The notes beneath the pieces were generated by a model that saw nothing but the letters and a program-made list of their open reading frames with translations, was not told the DNA's origin and ran no database searches. Shown here in pieces: positions 1 through 11,518 of a stretch of 64,000 nt of DNA. Position 1 is the first letter of the stretch, and every line of letters begins with the position of its first letter. This DNA is from Helianthus annuus (lineage: Eukaryota; Streptophyta; Magnoliopsida; Asterales; Asteraceae): positions 18,548,205 to 18,612,204 of the forward strand of contig NC_035436.2 of NCBI RefSeq assembly GCF_002127325.2, written 5' to 3'. Both the position numbers and the translations under genes were made by a program.

Positions 1-1491
1 CTGTGTTTGATTTGTTTTCAAAAGTTTCAATTTTATCAGTCCCCCGAGACTTCACGAAGTTTATCTTTTGACACTTTTTCTTGTTTTGGCTTTGTTTGCC
101 TTTTCCCTTTCCTTGGTGAGCGTGACTTTGCTTTCGTTGATTGTTTTGTGGTTGCAATTTTTTATTCCCATATTTCTTTCTAACTTCGGATTTTGGGATA
201 AGAGCACACTGAGTTACTACAACTCCTGGGCTCGACTTTCCCAAAAACTTACTAGTAGAATCTTCGAAAACTTTATCAATCAAGGATTGATTGACATTTT
301 TTATTGGGAAATCCTTGTCTGAATATATTTTATCAGATCCAATCAACATGTAAAGCAAATTCACGCTTTCACGGTCTTGTGCAGAAGTGGACTTAACCAA
401 AACTATCTTAGCAGGTTTTGCGGGAGGATCACATAGAATATGATTCTCAAGAGGTATGTCCTCTTCTTTGGTCACTGCATCACACTATGCTGAGTTAGTA
501 TCCTCGGATTCATCATCTGAAGAATCAGCATCCTCAACAATGACTGGAGGATCCTGATTTTGTTCAGCTGTTGACACTTTCGCATCTCCTGACTCATCCG
601 AATCTGAGGGTACTTCCTTTTTGTAACCGAGCCCAGTTGCAAATTCCTCAACGTCTAATGGAACAGATGGCTCAAATTCAGGCTTATCCTCCTCATCAGG
701 CATTGCGGTATAATTGTGACTAACAGGTGGAAGACACTTCTTATATCCAATGCACGTGACATCTTCTTTCTTTTTCTGTATGTCAATGATGTGATCCAGC
801 ACATACTTCGAGTCTGAATAACTAACTTAAGCTGGATTGCCTCACTTTCACACTTAACACAGGCCAATTTCTTTTGTGTTTCCTCGAGCCTATTGATGTA
901 ATTGTTTATTGCAGTTTGTTTTCTTGAAACCATTTTCTTTAGCTCAGAATTATCTTCTTTTAATGTGTCAATTACCTTCTTAAAATCCTTTTCATGATTT
1001 TTATGAAACATATTGGCCTTTGTGCATTTTGAGAGATCCACGATCAAACTTTGATTGTGGATAAATGTCACGTCATATTTGCTTTGCAAATCAGACAATT
1101 TAGCACTTAATTCAACACAACTATCACACCTGTCAGATTTTGGTTCAGCGACACATACCTGTCTGGATTCGCTCTCAGATATTGACTCATTTGCCTCAGA
1201 ATCAACAACTTCCCTCGATGATTCACATTCAGATCCATCCTAGCTTGAACTTGTAACATCTTCAATTCAGCTACTGCCATGTTCAGAACTATCATCATTT
1301 CCCGAGGACTCACCATCGCTGACATTCTTGACAATTTCAGCATAAAACGTCGTTCTTGTTTGACCATTGTTCACCCAACTGAACTGTCGGATCACAATCG
1401 ACAGTAGATTTATCCCAAAGCTTGATTTTTGAAGATGGTACTGAACCCTTTTGCTTATAGGAATTATAACAGACAACCCACAAATAGACAA
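1..1491 (-). pseudogene. gag: Ty1/Copia gag region, broken and left-truncated
   Basis: Remains of the C-terminal part of a Copia-type Gag with its linker towards pol, read leftwards off the window. Three in-phase blocks are visible: 1260-820 (acidic, then the Lys/Glu-rich coiled coil ending in QLEETQ-like heptads), 815-485 (YVLDHIID, then an acidic Pro/Asp/Ser stretch) and 484-1 (ending near INFVKSRGTDKIETF). A frameshift near 820-830 separates the first two blocks. In-frame stops lie near 490 (TAG) and near 1230. The N-terminal Gag domain that should follow the primer site is missing, because only about 770 bp separate block one from the LTR. The match to plant Copia Gag is from family recognition; the breaks are read directly. 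Confidence 0.72.
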
Positions 1492-2242
1492 GACTATTTT
1501 TGATATTCACCAGTACTTGGACTCACCGAAAAAATACATGTTCTGATGAAGTAATATAACAGTGACCAAAGAATGATTTAGGCCCACAATGAAATGAAGA
1601 GATACAAGTCCATGAAAAATTAATGAACATTCGCGAGGACAAGATAATAAAATTTCAATGGACGAAAAATATGTTTAGATTCCTTTGGACTGGACCCAAG
1701 TCTGCGAAGGATATGAACTGGCCCAACAGAAGAAGATTAAGCCCAATCAGTCCTTCGTGAAGAACAAAACCCAATACAAAAAAAGAAATCAGACGAAGAA
1801 CTAGAATGGTTCTTAGGATAGTTTTTGGTGAAGATAGGACAAAAAGAGATGTCTTTCGTTGACCAGAGAAGATTTTTGTTGGCTCAATGTTTGTAATGGT
1901 TTTTCGTGAGGTACAAGACAAAAACAGGTATTTCGATGACTTTAAGTGTGTTTCGTAGGTATGGGACACTGTGAAGGTTGGTGAGATTTGGTGAGTGGAT
2001 AAGATTTTTCAGAAGAAAACTCTGAAGCCTATCTTCTCCGGTTAAAACACCTCACCGGAAAACTTTTTGAACAAGATTTTTGCCAAAAATTTCAAGAAAA
2101 ACCTGATTTTAACATTTCTCCATGTATTTAAACAAGGTTTTTATAAAAATTTTGAGCAAACAAACAACTTTTCCAAAGTTTAAACCTTCAAATATTAGCT
2201 AGAAAAACACGACACACGGCTCGGTTTTGACAAGGAAGATAA
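1492..2242 (-). other. Copia leader remnant, non-coding
   Basis: Sequence between the Copia primer site and the first recognisable gag block. No supported reading frame is present. A normal Copia element would carry the N-terminal half of Gag here, so an internal deletion is likely. Confidence 0.4.
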
Positions 2243-2255
2243 GGCTCTGATACCA
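2243..2255 (-). other. Primer-binding site (initiator Met tRNA type) of Copia element
   Basis: On the minus strand this reads TGGTATCAGAGCC, the standard plant LTR-retrotransposon primer site complementary to the 3' end of initiator tRNA-Met. It sits 2 nt from the LTR edge and fixes the element's orientation and the LTR end. Confidence 0.85.
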
Positions 2256-2257
2256 CT

Positions 2258-2678
2258 TGTAGGTCCCTAGAGGAGGATCTAGTTAACCTTATCCTTGTTA
2301 CCGAACACACCCGGTTGTGCAGAATCCAAACGGGTATTCAAACCGAGCAAAGAACACAATATACTAGACAAGGATTCAAAATTTCAAGCTCAAATGTATA
2401 TTAATCAGTAGAGTCTCAGTACAAAGATTATACAAGAAATCTCTCAATACCCTCTAGTATGTGCTCTCTATGTGCTCTCACTGTTTGCCTTGTAGCAATA
2501 ACATGACTTGCAGAAACTGATACAAACAGCAGCACTCAGTAACATAACATTTTGCACATCACAAACTGTTTGACATCGAAAACATCGTACCGGGTCAAGA
2601 TAGGAGGACATCTTGACCTCGGTCTTCACTTCGTAGCGCGGGCGAACCAAAACGAGCCATATCCACATAAATGCATCA
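2258..2678 (-). mobile_element. Copia 5' LTR (421 bp)
   Basis: The LTR edge is fixed by the neighbouring primer site: on the plus strand it starts TGTAGGTCCC and appears to end ATGCATCA, so it has TG...CA termini on the minus strand. The outer boundary at 2678 is placed where homology to the MULE right end begins (2679 onward) and could be off by a few bases. The partner LTR is outside the window, so no target duplication can be checked. Confidence 0.65.
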
Positions 2679-2763
2679 AGATACAAATCTCATCAATTTT
2701 GAAAACAAAGGACAACATCTGAAATGTGGTATAAAGATAAAGGACTAAACTTGCAATTCACTC
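2679..2763. mobile_element. Right-end remnant of a MULE-like element (left edge of tandem array)
   Basis: These 85 bp match the right terminus of the MULE-like element that ends at 30698, including the final CAATTCACTC. The same 9-bp flank TATTAAATT follows. The rest of this MULE copy is not visible because the Copia LTR abuts it. It is the third MULE end in register with the tandem units. Confidence 0.75.
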
Positions 2764-2770
2764 TATTAAA

Positions 2771-3120
2771 TTTTTGCATTATAAATTTATTACATTTATA
2801 TTTAAATTCAAGAAAAAAAAAAAACTCCTACAATCAGACGCTACCAATATAAACCACACCATTGTATCTAGCTGATTCGAATAATATCAACCTGATTTGG
2901 AAAGGGTGCACATTTTCATTTTATAAAAGTTATCATATTTAACCATACAATATCGGATGTAACTCATCTTCAAATTTGACATATATAAATTTTCCTTAAA
3001 ACCAGCCTAAAGTCATTATTACAAAAAAAAAAAAAAAAAAAAATTCAACTAGAAAAATCATAAGAGTAAATTTTTGCATTATAAATTTATTACATTTATA
3101 TTCAAATTCAAGAAAAAAAA
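2771..3120. repeat. Two-copy direct repeat, period about 300 bp (unit A)
   Basis: The segment starting TTTTTGCATTATAAATTTAT at 2771 recurs at 3071. The block before the second copy (ending CTAGAAAAATCATAA) also occurs just left of the MULE at 26080-26100. The MULE therefore sits at a junction of this short tandem repeat. An A-run of about 21 lies near 3023. Confidence 0.7.
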
Positions 3121-4185
3121 CTGCTACTACTACAGTCATTAAACATTAAACGGAAAAAAAATTATCACTAAACATACATAATTTTTGTTTACAAACATAA
3201 CTATATAAAGAACATACACTATGGTAAAAGGTTTCAACATCAAGAATTTATTAACGTGTAACGCATAACTGTATTCAGAACAATTCAATCCTCAACGCAC
3301 GTCTTATACATTTTCTCGCTTTGATTTATGATCTGATTTTTCTTCCGCGATACATCTTTTAACTTCATTCATTAGTTGTTACCAAATACATCTTTTAACT
3401 TCCATTCATTTTCGTTTTGTATAACCGTTGTAATTATAATAATCTTATAACCATATACAGGTTTCCCCACCGGTTTTCATCATCGTTAAGGTCATTCAGA
3501 TCAATCCTCAAGTTCTGTCAAATCTCCTCCATCACTGCAATTAGAATTGCCCCTTTTCTGAAACAGAGCTGGATGTGCTACACTTGAGGGAAAGATATGG
3601 TTGACTCTGTAAACCTGACAATCCAAACTCATTATTAATTTGGGCTTGCGAAAGCTGGAGATTAGAGGTTAAAATGGGAACATCGACGAGGAATCGTTGT
3701 AGATCAGTGGAAATCAATTTCTCAATCTTTCCCTTACCTCCTCCGTGTTTACTTCGCCATTGTTACTGTTTGAGGTATCCCCACCGTTTGAGGAAATGTT
3801 GTGATCCCGATGAACCAAACTCATTTTCAATCTGGGTGATTGAAAACCGAGGATCCATGGGGGTTTGTGACCCACGTTCACTTAAACGAGTGCATAGATC
3901 TGAACTGTGGTCTTGAAAAGAGTGTTGATTGTTGTAAATTGAAGGTGGTGTAGAAGTACAGAGGAGGTCTGTTTCGGGTTGATTATGGTGATGCCGGTAC
4001 CAACTGTTCTTAATTCCTTCAAATTCAAATATTGAATTGAATGAATTGAGATTGTTGATTGCAAAAGGGAGATAATGATAGTGAAAAGAAGGTTATGAGA
4101 GAGTGAGGAACATTGACGGGTTAAAAAGGGTCGGCATTGAATTTGATTTATAGGATAAAACTTTATGTTTTCCAAAAGAAATCAC
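3121..4185. other. Spacer, no supported gene; one short frame conserved in both units
   Basis: Mostly low-complexity AT-rich DNA. An 80-codon plus frame (3674-3916) has a 79-codon counterpart at 31572-31811, but the opposite strand is about as open, with minus frames in both units. I recognise no domain, and the conservation is what recent duplication alone would give. I treat it as non-coding. Confidence 0.5.
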
Positions 4186-4345
4186 TCTTTACTCGGTTAA
4201 AGTTCACCTTTTTTCTGTTAAAGTTCATCTTTTTTTTTTCTCCATTAAAGTTCATGTTTTCCTCCATTGACGTTCACGTTTTCCACCATTGAACTTCAAG
4301 TTTTCCTCCACCGAAGTTCACGTTTTCGTCTCAACTCTCAACCAC
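4186..4345. repeat. Degenerate minisatellite, about 25-30 bp units
   Basis: Five to six imperfect units built on TTAAAGTTCA followed by a T/C-rich stretch (variants TTGACGTTCACGTTTTCC, TTGAACTTCAAGTTTTCC). The counterpart in unit B is 32105-32262. Confidence 0.65.
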
Positions 4346-4499
4346 CAACAACTTTTAAGGGTCCAACTCATGTTTTTCTAAAAAAAAAACAATTTTTACA
4401 TTCAGTGAAATCTATGGATGCAAATAATCCTGAACGGATAAGAAAACCAAAACCAAAACCTAAAACATGTGGGTATGGGAATCATTAGAACTAGGTTGG

Positions 4500-5354
4500 T
4501 AGACGTTGCACGTTGCTGCGAAACGTAGGAAATGATAATGTAAAACAAACGTTATATGAAAACCAAGCATGTTATTTAAAAAGCCAAGCCGTCATAATCG
4601 TTTCAGTTTTTCATCACAACGTAAAATGATACTAAAACTAATTTATTTTGAATATAACATCGTTATGAACAAAACTTATATCAGAATATTGAATATTGAG
4701 GAAAAAAATTAAGCACAACTATGTACTTAAGTTTTTTTGAAAAAAAGATTAACGGACGTAAGTTATTAGTGAAATATTAAATTAATTGATAAATGAAATA
4801 TGACTGAAAAAGGCGGAAAAGTTATTGAAAACAAAAAAAAAATGATAAAGGAAATATGGTTTTAGAAAAGGAAAAAATGAAAATATGTTAAAAGCTAAAA
4901 GTAAATATAATAATAAAGTATGATAATATTAAACTAATAAAATAATCGAAAACTATGCATTATTATAAAAATTCCTGGTCATTCGTCTACGTACTTAAGC
5001 TTTTATAGAAAAAAGTAATTAACAAGTGTAAATTGTTAAAGATATATTAAATTAGTTGATAATGGAAATATAATTTTAAAACAGAATTATTAAGAAAATG
5101 ATTATTGAAATATGGTTTAAGAAAGGAAAAAAGAAAAAGAAAAATAAGTTAGAAGTTAAAATTAAATATAATAATAAGTATTATAGTATTAAAATAATTA
5201 TATAGTAAATCAATGGTATTATTATAAAATTAAAATCATTATGCATGGTCATTATTAGGGAAATATCAAAATTAATTGAGAAAGAAAATGTTTTCTAAAT
5301 TATATTAAATTAAAAATAAATGATAAAGAAAATACGGTTTTAGAAAAGAAAAAC
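4500..5354. repeat. AT-rich region of about three diverged direct repeats (about 270-300 bp)
   Basis: Very AT-rich. Blocks starting near 4690, 4985 and 5250 share the order: long A/T spacer, AAATATGGTTTAAGAAAGG-like segment, AAATATAATAATAA, ATTATTATAAAAATT, then a TGGTCATT segment. The third block is partial and stops at the LTR edge at 5355. No reading frame is supported. It looks like old satellite-like DNA. Confidence 0.55.
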
Positions 5355-5791
5355 TGTAGGATCGTTTTACCGACCAATTGAGTCAATAAGAGGCAATACA
5401 CACTGTTTGAGAGGTGGAATCAAACAAACAGAGTAGAATCAGTGAAGAATGGAGTAGAAAACAGAGAGTTCACTTTAAAACAGTTTTCTCATTCAAATAT
5501 CAACGTGATTACACAATGGAATTTTGGCAGCACTTCGTGACAAGGTTCCTAATTCCGTGCCAAATGAGAAGACAACACAACTATATATAGACCCTCTAAT
5601 TCCGCACGAAATTAGAAATTAGACGTGACATTACAAGCGGAATTACCTTAAGTAATTCCGTGCGGAATTAGGTAATGGACACTTCATGAGAAATTACATA
5701 AACATCCCTAAACTTTAGGGTTTTGACACTTTAGACCCTATACATTATGACCTAGACTTAAGACGTAGGCTTTAGACATTGTGCACCAACA
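5355..5791 (-). mobile_element. 3' LTR of minus-strand gag-only element, unit A (437 bp)
   Basis: It is bounded by a polypurine tract (minus strand CAAGGGGAAGTT, 5792-5803). On the minus strand it starts TGTTGGTGCACA and ends GATCCTACA. A TATA-like CTATATATAG lies at 5581-5590. The LTR holds several copies of the self-complementary motif ATTCCG...CGGAAT. I could not find a closely matching 5' LTR: the promoter region at 11160-11518 is only distantly similar, so the element may be chimeric or very old. Confidence 0.65.
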
Positions 5792-5843
5792 AACTTCCCC
5801 TTGGATATAGCCGGAGTCTTTAGTCTGGTCTTCAACGCTTTCT

Positions 5844-8800
5844 TCACAGCGACTTGAAAGTTTCTTCCCTCGGCTTAGGCTTTTTCTGCAACAGCTTCCT
5901 AAGCTTCTCATTCTCATCAACTCTCTTCTTCTCCTCAGCAGCCATCCTTTGATTTAGTGTATGCCTCAGCATATTGTCTTTGTCTTCACGTTCTTTCCGT
6001 TCTTTCTCTTTCTTTAACTTCTCTTCTTCTTCAATCTTTCGTCACTTTGAGTTCCATTTACTTTCAGCATTGATACCTTTCTGAAAGCAAATAGACACAA
6101 CTCTCTGAAAATGCATCGCTTGTTCTCTATCTTCAGCTTTGAACCAGATTTTGTTTACAAACAAACATTCGATGTCTTTAGCAGAGAAGTTCACCAACCA
6201 CAAATGATCATATATACAGATTTCTCTAATCTCATTCTCTGCCCTGTAAGTAATCACAGCTTCAGTCGATATACACCTGTATACCCAACATACAAAACCT
6301 TTATAAAACTCTTGTTCCATTTTCAGCACCGGGATATTCTTGATCACTTCTTCACATGTAAAATTGTCTCTTCAATTCCAGTCACAGTCACTGGATCTAC
6401 CCTCTTCACTTTCTTCGGGTAATGAGGCTTCCAGTGCTTGAAGTTTTTCAACGATTCATACTTTATCAAACCCCACATAGGCACATCATTCTTTCTGATT
6501 GGATAGCCCAATGTTCTAACCTTTGACAACTCTTCCACATCCCACCAGGGTAGGGACATAATATCATAAAGACGTTCAAAGTATTGCAAACCGTATTCTC
6601 TACGAATAGCATATGCATTAACTTGAGGTAGAAATCCCCAGCTAATGATATCACCAAGCGAAACATCTCTATCTCTCTTGTAGAACTTCAAAGGACGCTT
6701 AAACTTTCTTTCAGTGTCTTTACGGAACCACTTCTTTCTCTCTTCCTTTTCTGGATCTTTCGTAGTACCGTCAAAGTTCTTATCTTTCAAAATTTCAGCA
6801 ACTTTTCTCCTTAGTTCATCTCTGTTCTCTTCACTGAAAAACTCAACAAGAGTTGGAAAGTTAGACGTGTCTTCAGATACAACCTCTTCATCACTGCAAT
6901 CCTCAACCTCAACCCTGTCATAGTTATCGGCTTCATCAACATACTTGTATACATAATCAGGTTGTTGGTTGATATCGAACGCATTTAACTCTTCTTCAAA
7001 ATCAAACTTAAAATCAGGATCATGAATCCTTATCAGCTCAATAATCTCAGCCATTGTATACGTGTGCCTGATCTCACCTTCTTCTACTTCAGGCTCTAAA
7101 CGTAAGATTAACTTTTCAACTTTATCAACATTTTGATCATCCACTTGCCCCCCCTCACTTTCAGCACTTTCATGATCTTCATTTGCATCATCTTGAAGAA
7201 AATCATCAACATTTTGTTTAGTCGATGCTTCTGTAACTGTAACACCAGTACCACCCTGATCATCATCATCATCATTGTCATCATTGTGACTGCTAGCAGA
7301 GGATACATCATCTACATCATCAACTTTCTCATCAACATCATCCTCTTCGTCATCATCTTCATCAACATCTTCCTCGTCATTAATAACATCTTCAAGTAAT
7401 ACATCTTCCTCAAAAATAGCAGACACGGCAGATATCGGATGAGGATTCTGAATAGGAGACTCAGCAACAGTAGATACAACTATTGATCTTTCAGCAACTT
7501 CAGAACCTTCAACACCCTTTCCTTTATACTTCATTTCAGCATCAATTTCAGCTTGACGTTTCGCTTTTAACTCTTCAACTTCTATCTCTTCAAACCTCTG
7601 CTCTATAGACTTTCCGAGCATATTTTCAAGCACTTTATTCATCATATACAACTCATGTTCTTTCATGTCTTTCGTAGCTTCTAATTCTTTGTTTTTCAAC
7701 TCAAAATACTTATTCTGCTCATCACGTCGTGCTTTTTCTTCTTCTAATAAGCAATTTTCACCTTTATTATATCTAACTTAGTCTGATCTGCTTCAATTTT
7801 CTTTAGCAACGACTTGTTCTCAGATTCAACCTTCTTAACACGCATCTCAAGTATCTTCTCACGATCTGCCAATCTCTTATTCTCAACCAACACTGCATCA
7901 ACCTTCTTTTCCACATTCTTTACTTATGCAACATTCGCAAAGTCAAAATCTCCAATTTCTTCAAGAGAAATACCTTCTGGTGGAATATTTGGAAACATTT
8001 TGTAACCAAAAGAACTAGGTGTGGGTTGAACATGTGGTTGTGAAGTTGGTGGTGTTTGGAAGATTTGTTGTGAAGTAAGAATAGGTTGTTCTTGGAATGT
8101 TGTTTGATGTGGTGGTGTAAAATGTAGTGGTGATTGATGTAATGGTGATTGGATAGGTGATGGTTGTCTTGGTGGTGATTGATGTGGTGATTTTGGTGGT
8201 GATGGTTCAGGTGGTGGTGAAGGTGGTGGTGTAGGTTGTTTTGTTTTTGGTGTACGTTTTGGCAGCCTCTTCATCAACATCTTCCTCGTCATTAATAACA
8301 TCTTCAAGTAATACATCTTCCTCAAAAATAGCAGACACGGCAGATATCGGATGAGGATTCCGAATAGGAGACTCAGCAACAGTAGATACAACTATTGATC
8401 TTTCAGCAACTTCAGAACCTTCAACACCCTTTCCTTTATACTTCATTTCAGCATCAATTTCAGCTTGAAGTTTCGCTTTTAACTCTTCAACTTCTATCTC
8501 TTCAAACCTCTGCTCTATAGACTTTCCGAGCATATTTTCAAGCACTTTATTCATCATATACAACTCATGTTCTTTCATGTCTTTCGTAGCTTCTAATTCT
8601 TTGTTTTTCAACTCAAAATACTTATTCTGCTCATCACGTCGTGCTTTTTCTTCTTCTAATAAGCAATTTTCACCTTTATTATATCTAACTTAGTCTGATC
8701 TGCTTCAATTTTCTTTAGCAACGACTTGTTCTCAGATTCAACCTTCTTAACACGCATCTCAAGTATCTTCTCACGATCTGCCAATCTCTTATTCTCAACC

Positions 8801-10534
8801 AACACTGCATCAACCTTCTTTTCCACATTCTTTACTTGTGCAACATTCGCAAAGTCAAAATCTCCAATTTCTTCAAGAGAAATACCTTCTGGTGGAATAT
8901 TTGGAAACATTTTGTAACCAAAAGAACTAGGTGTGGGTTGAACATGTGGTTGTGAAGTTGGTGGTGTTTGGAAGATTTGTTGTGAAGTAAGAATAGGTTG
9001 TTCTTGGAATGTTGTTTGATGTGGTGGTGTAAAATGTAGTGGTGATTGATGTAATGGTGATTGGATAGGTGATGGTTGTCTTGGTGGTGATTGATGTGGT
9101 GATTTTGGTGGTGATGGTTCAGGTGGTGGTGAAGGTGGTGGTGTAGGTTGTTTTGTTTTTGGTGTACGTTTTGGCAGCCTAAGAGTCAACTTTTGTCTCG
9201 CTGCTCATGGAGATGCAATACTCTTTCTAGCACTTGCTTTCTTTCTACCACCAGACGGAGGCATCTGAGATTCTATCACATGCTTAGGCGACGGAACATA
9301 CAAAACATCATCTTTCTCCTCTCTCCTCTTTCTTTTCAGCTGCTTTTCTTTTGCAATCTCAGCTTGAATTCTCTTTGCACGCTCTGTTTCGTCAATTTCT
9401 TCATCAGACGAACTTGATGAGCTTTTATCACCTTCGTCACCTTCTTTCTCACCAGCTTCCTTTTCTTTCTCAGCATTAAAAGCATTAAGAGACTTAAGTA
9501 AATTTGCAGAATCAGGAGATAAACCAACATCTCCTTCAACATTCACTTCAGTTTCAGTTTCAGCTTCAGCTTCTGCTTCTGGTTCTTCTTTATCTGATTC
9601 ATCGACAAGCAAAGTCTCAACGGTTTTCTTTCAACGTTTCTTAGGTTGAGATGAAGAACCTTCTTCAGTTTGTACTTTCGGAGTTGCTTTCTTGCTTTTC
9701 TTCTTTTTCTCTTCTTTTAAGAACCATTCGTTGTGAGATTCTCTGAAATTTTTAAGAACTTTCAGCTCATCAGCATAACTCTTTTCTTTCATTTCTGCTT
9801 CATTCCTCCAGTGTGATGATTGACTGGATCTGGATCTTGATAATTCTTGTCTTTGATGAAGCCAAAGAATTCAACTTTTGACGATGGCTCTGGATGATTT
9901 GGATGATATCTAGCCAACTGCTTCAAAGATTCATTATCCATGTGATATAAAATCAACAAATCATTCTTGTCGTCTCTTTCCAACTGAGGATAAGCATGAT
10001 CTAACATCATCTGGATAAAACGTGGATACACCCAAGTCTTGCTCTCTATGGCTGTATTCTCAACCAAATAATGAAACACAATCTTTGAAAAGTTATACTT
10101 CTTGTTAAGCACTAGAGCTGTCACCATGTTCATTTGGTAATCTCTCCTCACATCGTAACCCCCTTTCCTGTGACTGAGAGCGAGTACAACAGAATGAATC
10201 AGAAACTTGTACAACCTTGGAAAACATGCTTTCAAATAATTTGATCTGTTCAGATCACCGTTGTAACCCATCCTTAACATACACGGAACTTCGTTGGAGA
10301 GTTCTCATCATCCGGAAAATTCATCACCTCTCTTACAAGCTGTTCAGTGATAATAATTGGTTCGTCTTTTCCATTCACCCTCACAACTGAATTAATTGTA
10401 TTGTTTGCTTCATCATAAGTTGCCTTCTCCCAAAAACGCTTAATATGAGATCTGAACACCAAACGTTGATCCGATAATGCTTTCTGTATTGGCAATCTCT
10501 CCATAAACTCCAGAATTCCTGTAAATCCAGCCAT
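5844..10534 (-). pseudogene. gag-like protein of a gag-only LTR element, unit A
   Basis: One long protein in pieces, without protease, reverse transcriptase or integrase. Order from the ATG at 10534: helical N-terminal domain (IKRFWEKA; FLIHSVVLALSHRKGGYD; KKYNFSKIVFHYL); acidic and Lys-rich linker; Pro-rich block; coiled coil (KVESENKSLLKKIEAD); second acidic block; then a C-terminal domain with GDIISWGFLPQ and ISLPWWDVEEL-like motifs, and a Lys/Glu-rich tail. The N-terminal domain matches, motif by motif, the plus-strand gag-like protein at 18816. Breaks: a frame loss near 10280, stops around 9620 and 9200, a 1-nt deletion in the coiled coil, and a 912-bp tandem duplication. Role inferred: a Gag-like structural protein of a non-autonomous element. 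I associate this protein type with Asteraceae genomes. Confidence 0.65.
7357..9180. repeat. 912-bp tandem duplication inside gag-like pseudogene (unit A only)
   Basis: Units 7357-8268 and 8269-9180 are almost identical; I noticed only about three substitutions. Both carry the same 1-nt loss in the coiled-coil region that unit B lacks, so the duplication followed that mutation and followed the A/B split. At the junction the Pro-rich block follows the acidic block in a different frame. Confidence 0.9.
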
Positions 10535-10600
10535 TTTTGGAATCTTTTTATCAGAAACACAACAAGTGTTGTGCAGTGGATCAAACAGTACGTTGGAAGT

Positions 10601-11158
10601 CTGCAAAAACACAACACACAAACAGATTCAACACTTAGAAAAATTTCAAACTCATAACAGAATTTCAAACGAAATTACACATTCCATGCGGAAATACATC
10701 TTAAACGAAATTACATCTACTAACTAAATTAGCTCATGCGGAATCATATGTACAAACGAAATCACACTCATGCGGAAATACATCTCAAACGGAATTATAC
10801 TTCAAACGATATTAGTGATTTGAAACGAAATTAACCAAAATCAAGATTTATGAACGGATGATTCAATTGATGACATGGGTTTGTTCTATTATGAATTCCG
10901 AGCACCATGATGTGTTTTTTATTCATTTTCAACCACTGAAATGTCCTAGATCTAAGTTCAAACATCCTGAATCGCCGACAACCCTTAAATCAGTTAAATT
11001 GAAACCCTAATCACAATCTATGTCACAATCCAAGTACAAGGGTATATTATTTAGTTATTAAACATCATAAGTAAAACCTAGATCTAAGATTTTTCAACTG
11101 TTTATCACCGTTCAAACGAAATCAGACAAATCCGGTCAAATAAACACAGATCTCTCAC
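10601..11158 (-). other. Probable leader intron of minus-strand gag-like element, unit A
   Basis: On the minus strand the donor reads AAAG/GTGAGAGATC and the acceptor TTGTGTTTTTGCAG/ACTTCC, with a pyrimidine-rich tract before it. The next ATG in the downstream exon is the gag-like start at 10534. The intron holds many cggaa/ttccg-type motifs near its 3' half. The copy in unit B (37557-38080) keeps both splice sites. Splicing itself is inferred. Confidence 0.6.
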
Positions 11159-11159
11159 C

Positions 11160-11518
11160 TTTCCCATGATAATAGTTGAACCAGCCAACTAGAATCAGAA
11201 ATCTATCAACAATCGGACAGTATAACGGCTAGAAAACGATGATTTTCTGATATCGTTTGAAATCTCCTTCGACAGCACTTTGAAACAGAATTACAGAAAT
11301 AATGATTTCAAACGGAATTATGTCACTATTTATAGACCGAGTAACTCCGCGTGGAATTACCTTTGATGACCTTTCACGTGAAATTACTTTCAAACAGAAA
11401 CATGGCTCACGAGGAATTAAGCTTTCAAGCGGTATTACCTTTCAAGCGGAATTAATGTTTCAAACGAAATTATTTTTAAACTTTTTCAAATTTCCAACTT
11501 TTTGAGAATTTACCAACA
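11160..11518 (-). promoter_or_regulatory. Promoter / U3-like region of minus-strand gag-like element, unit A
   Basis: A TATA box (minus strand CTATAAATAG) lies at 11326-11335, about 170 bp upstream of the predicted leader donor. Around it are at least eight copies of the ggaatta/taattcc motif. The outer edge reads TGTTGGTAAATT on the minus strand, resembling the TGTTGGTGCACA start of the 3' LTR. It is probably a diverged 5' LTR, but no tRNA primer site follows it. Confidence 0.45.

Noticed and set aside
3674..3916. 80-codon plus frame with a counterpart at 31572-31811
   Set aside because: Conservation is explained by the recent duplication, the opposite strand is also open, and no domain or codon signal is visible.
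8207..8611. 134-codon frame that joins the acidic block to a Thr-rich tail
   Set aside because: It is an artefact of the 912-bp tandem duplication junction reading the Pro-rich block out of frame.
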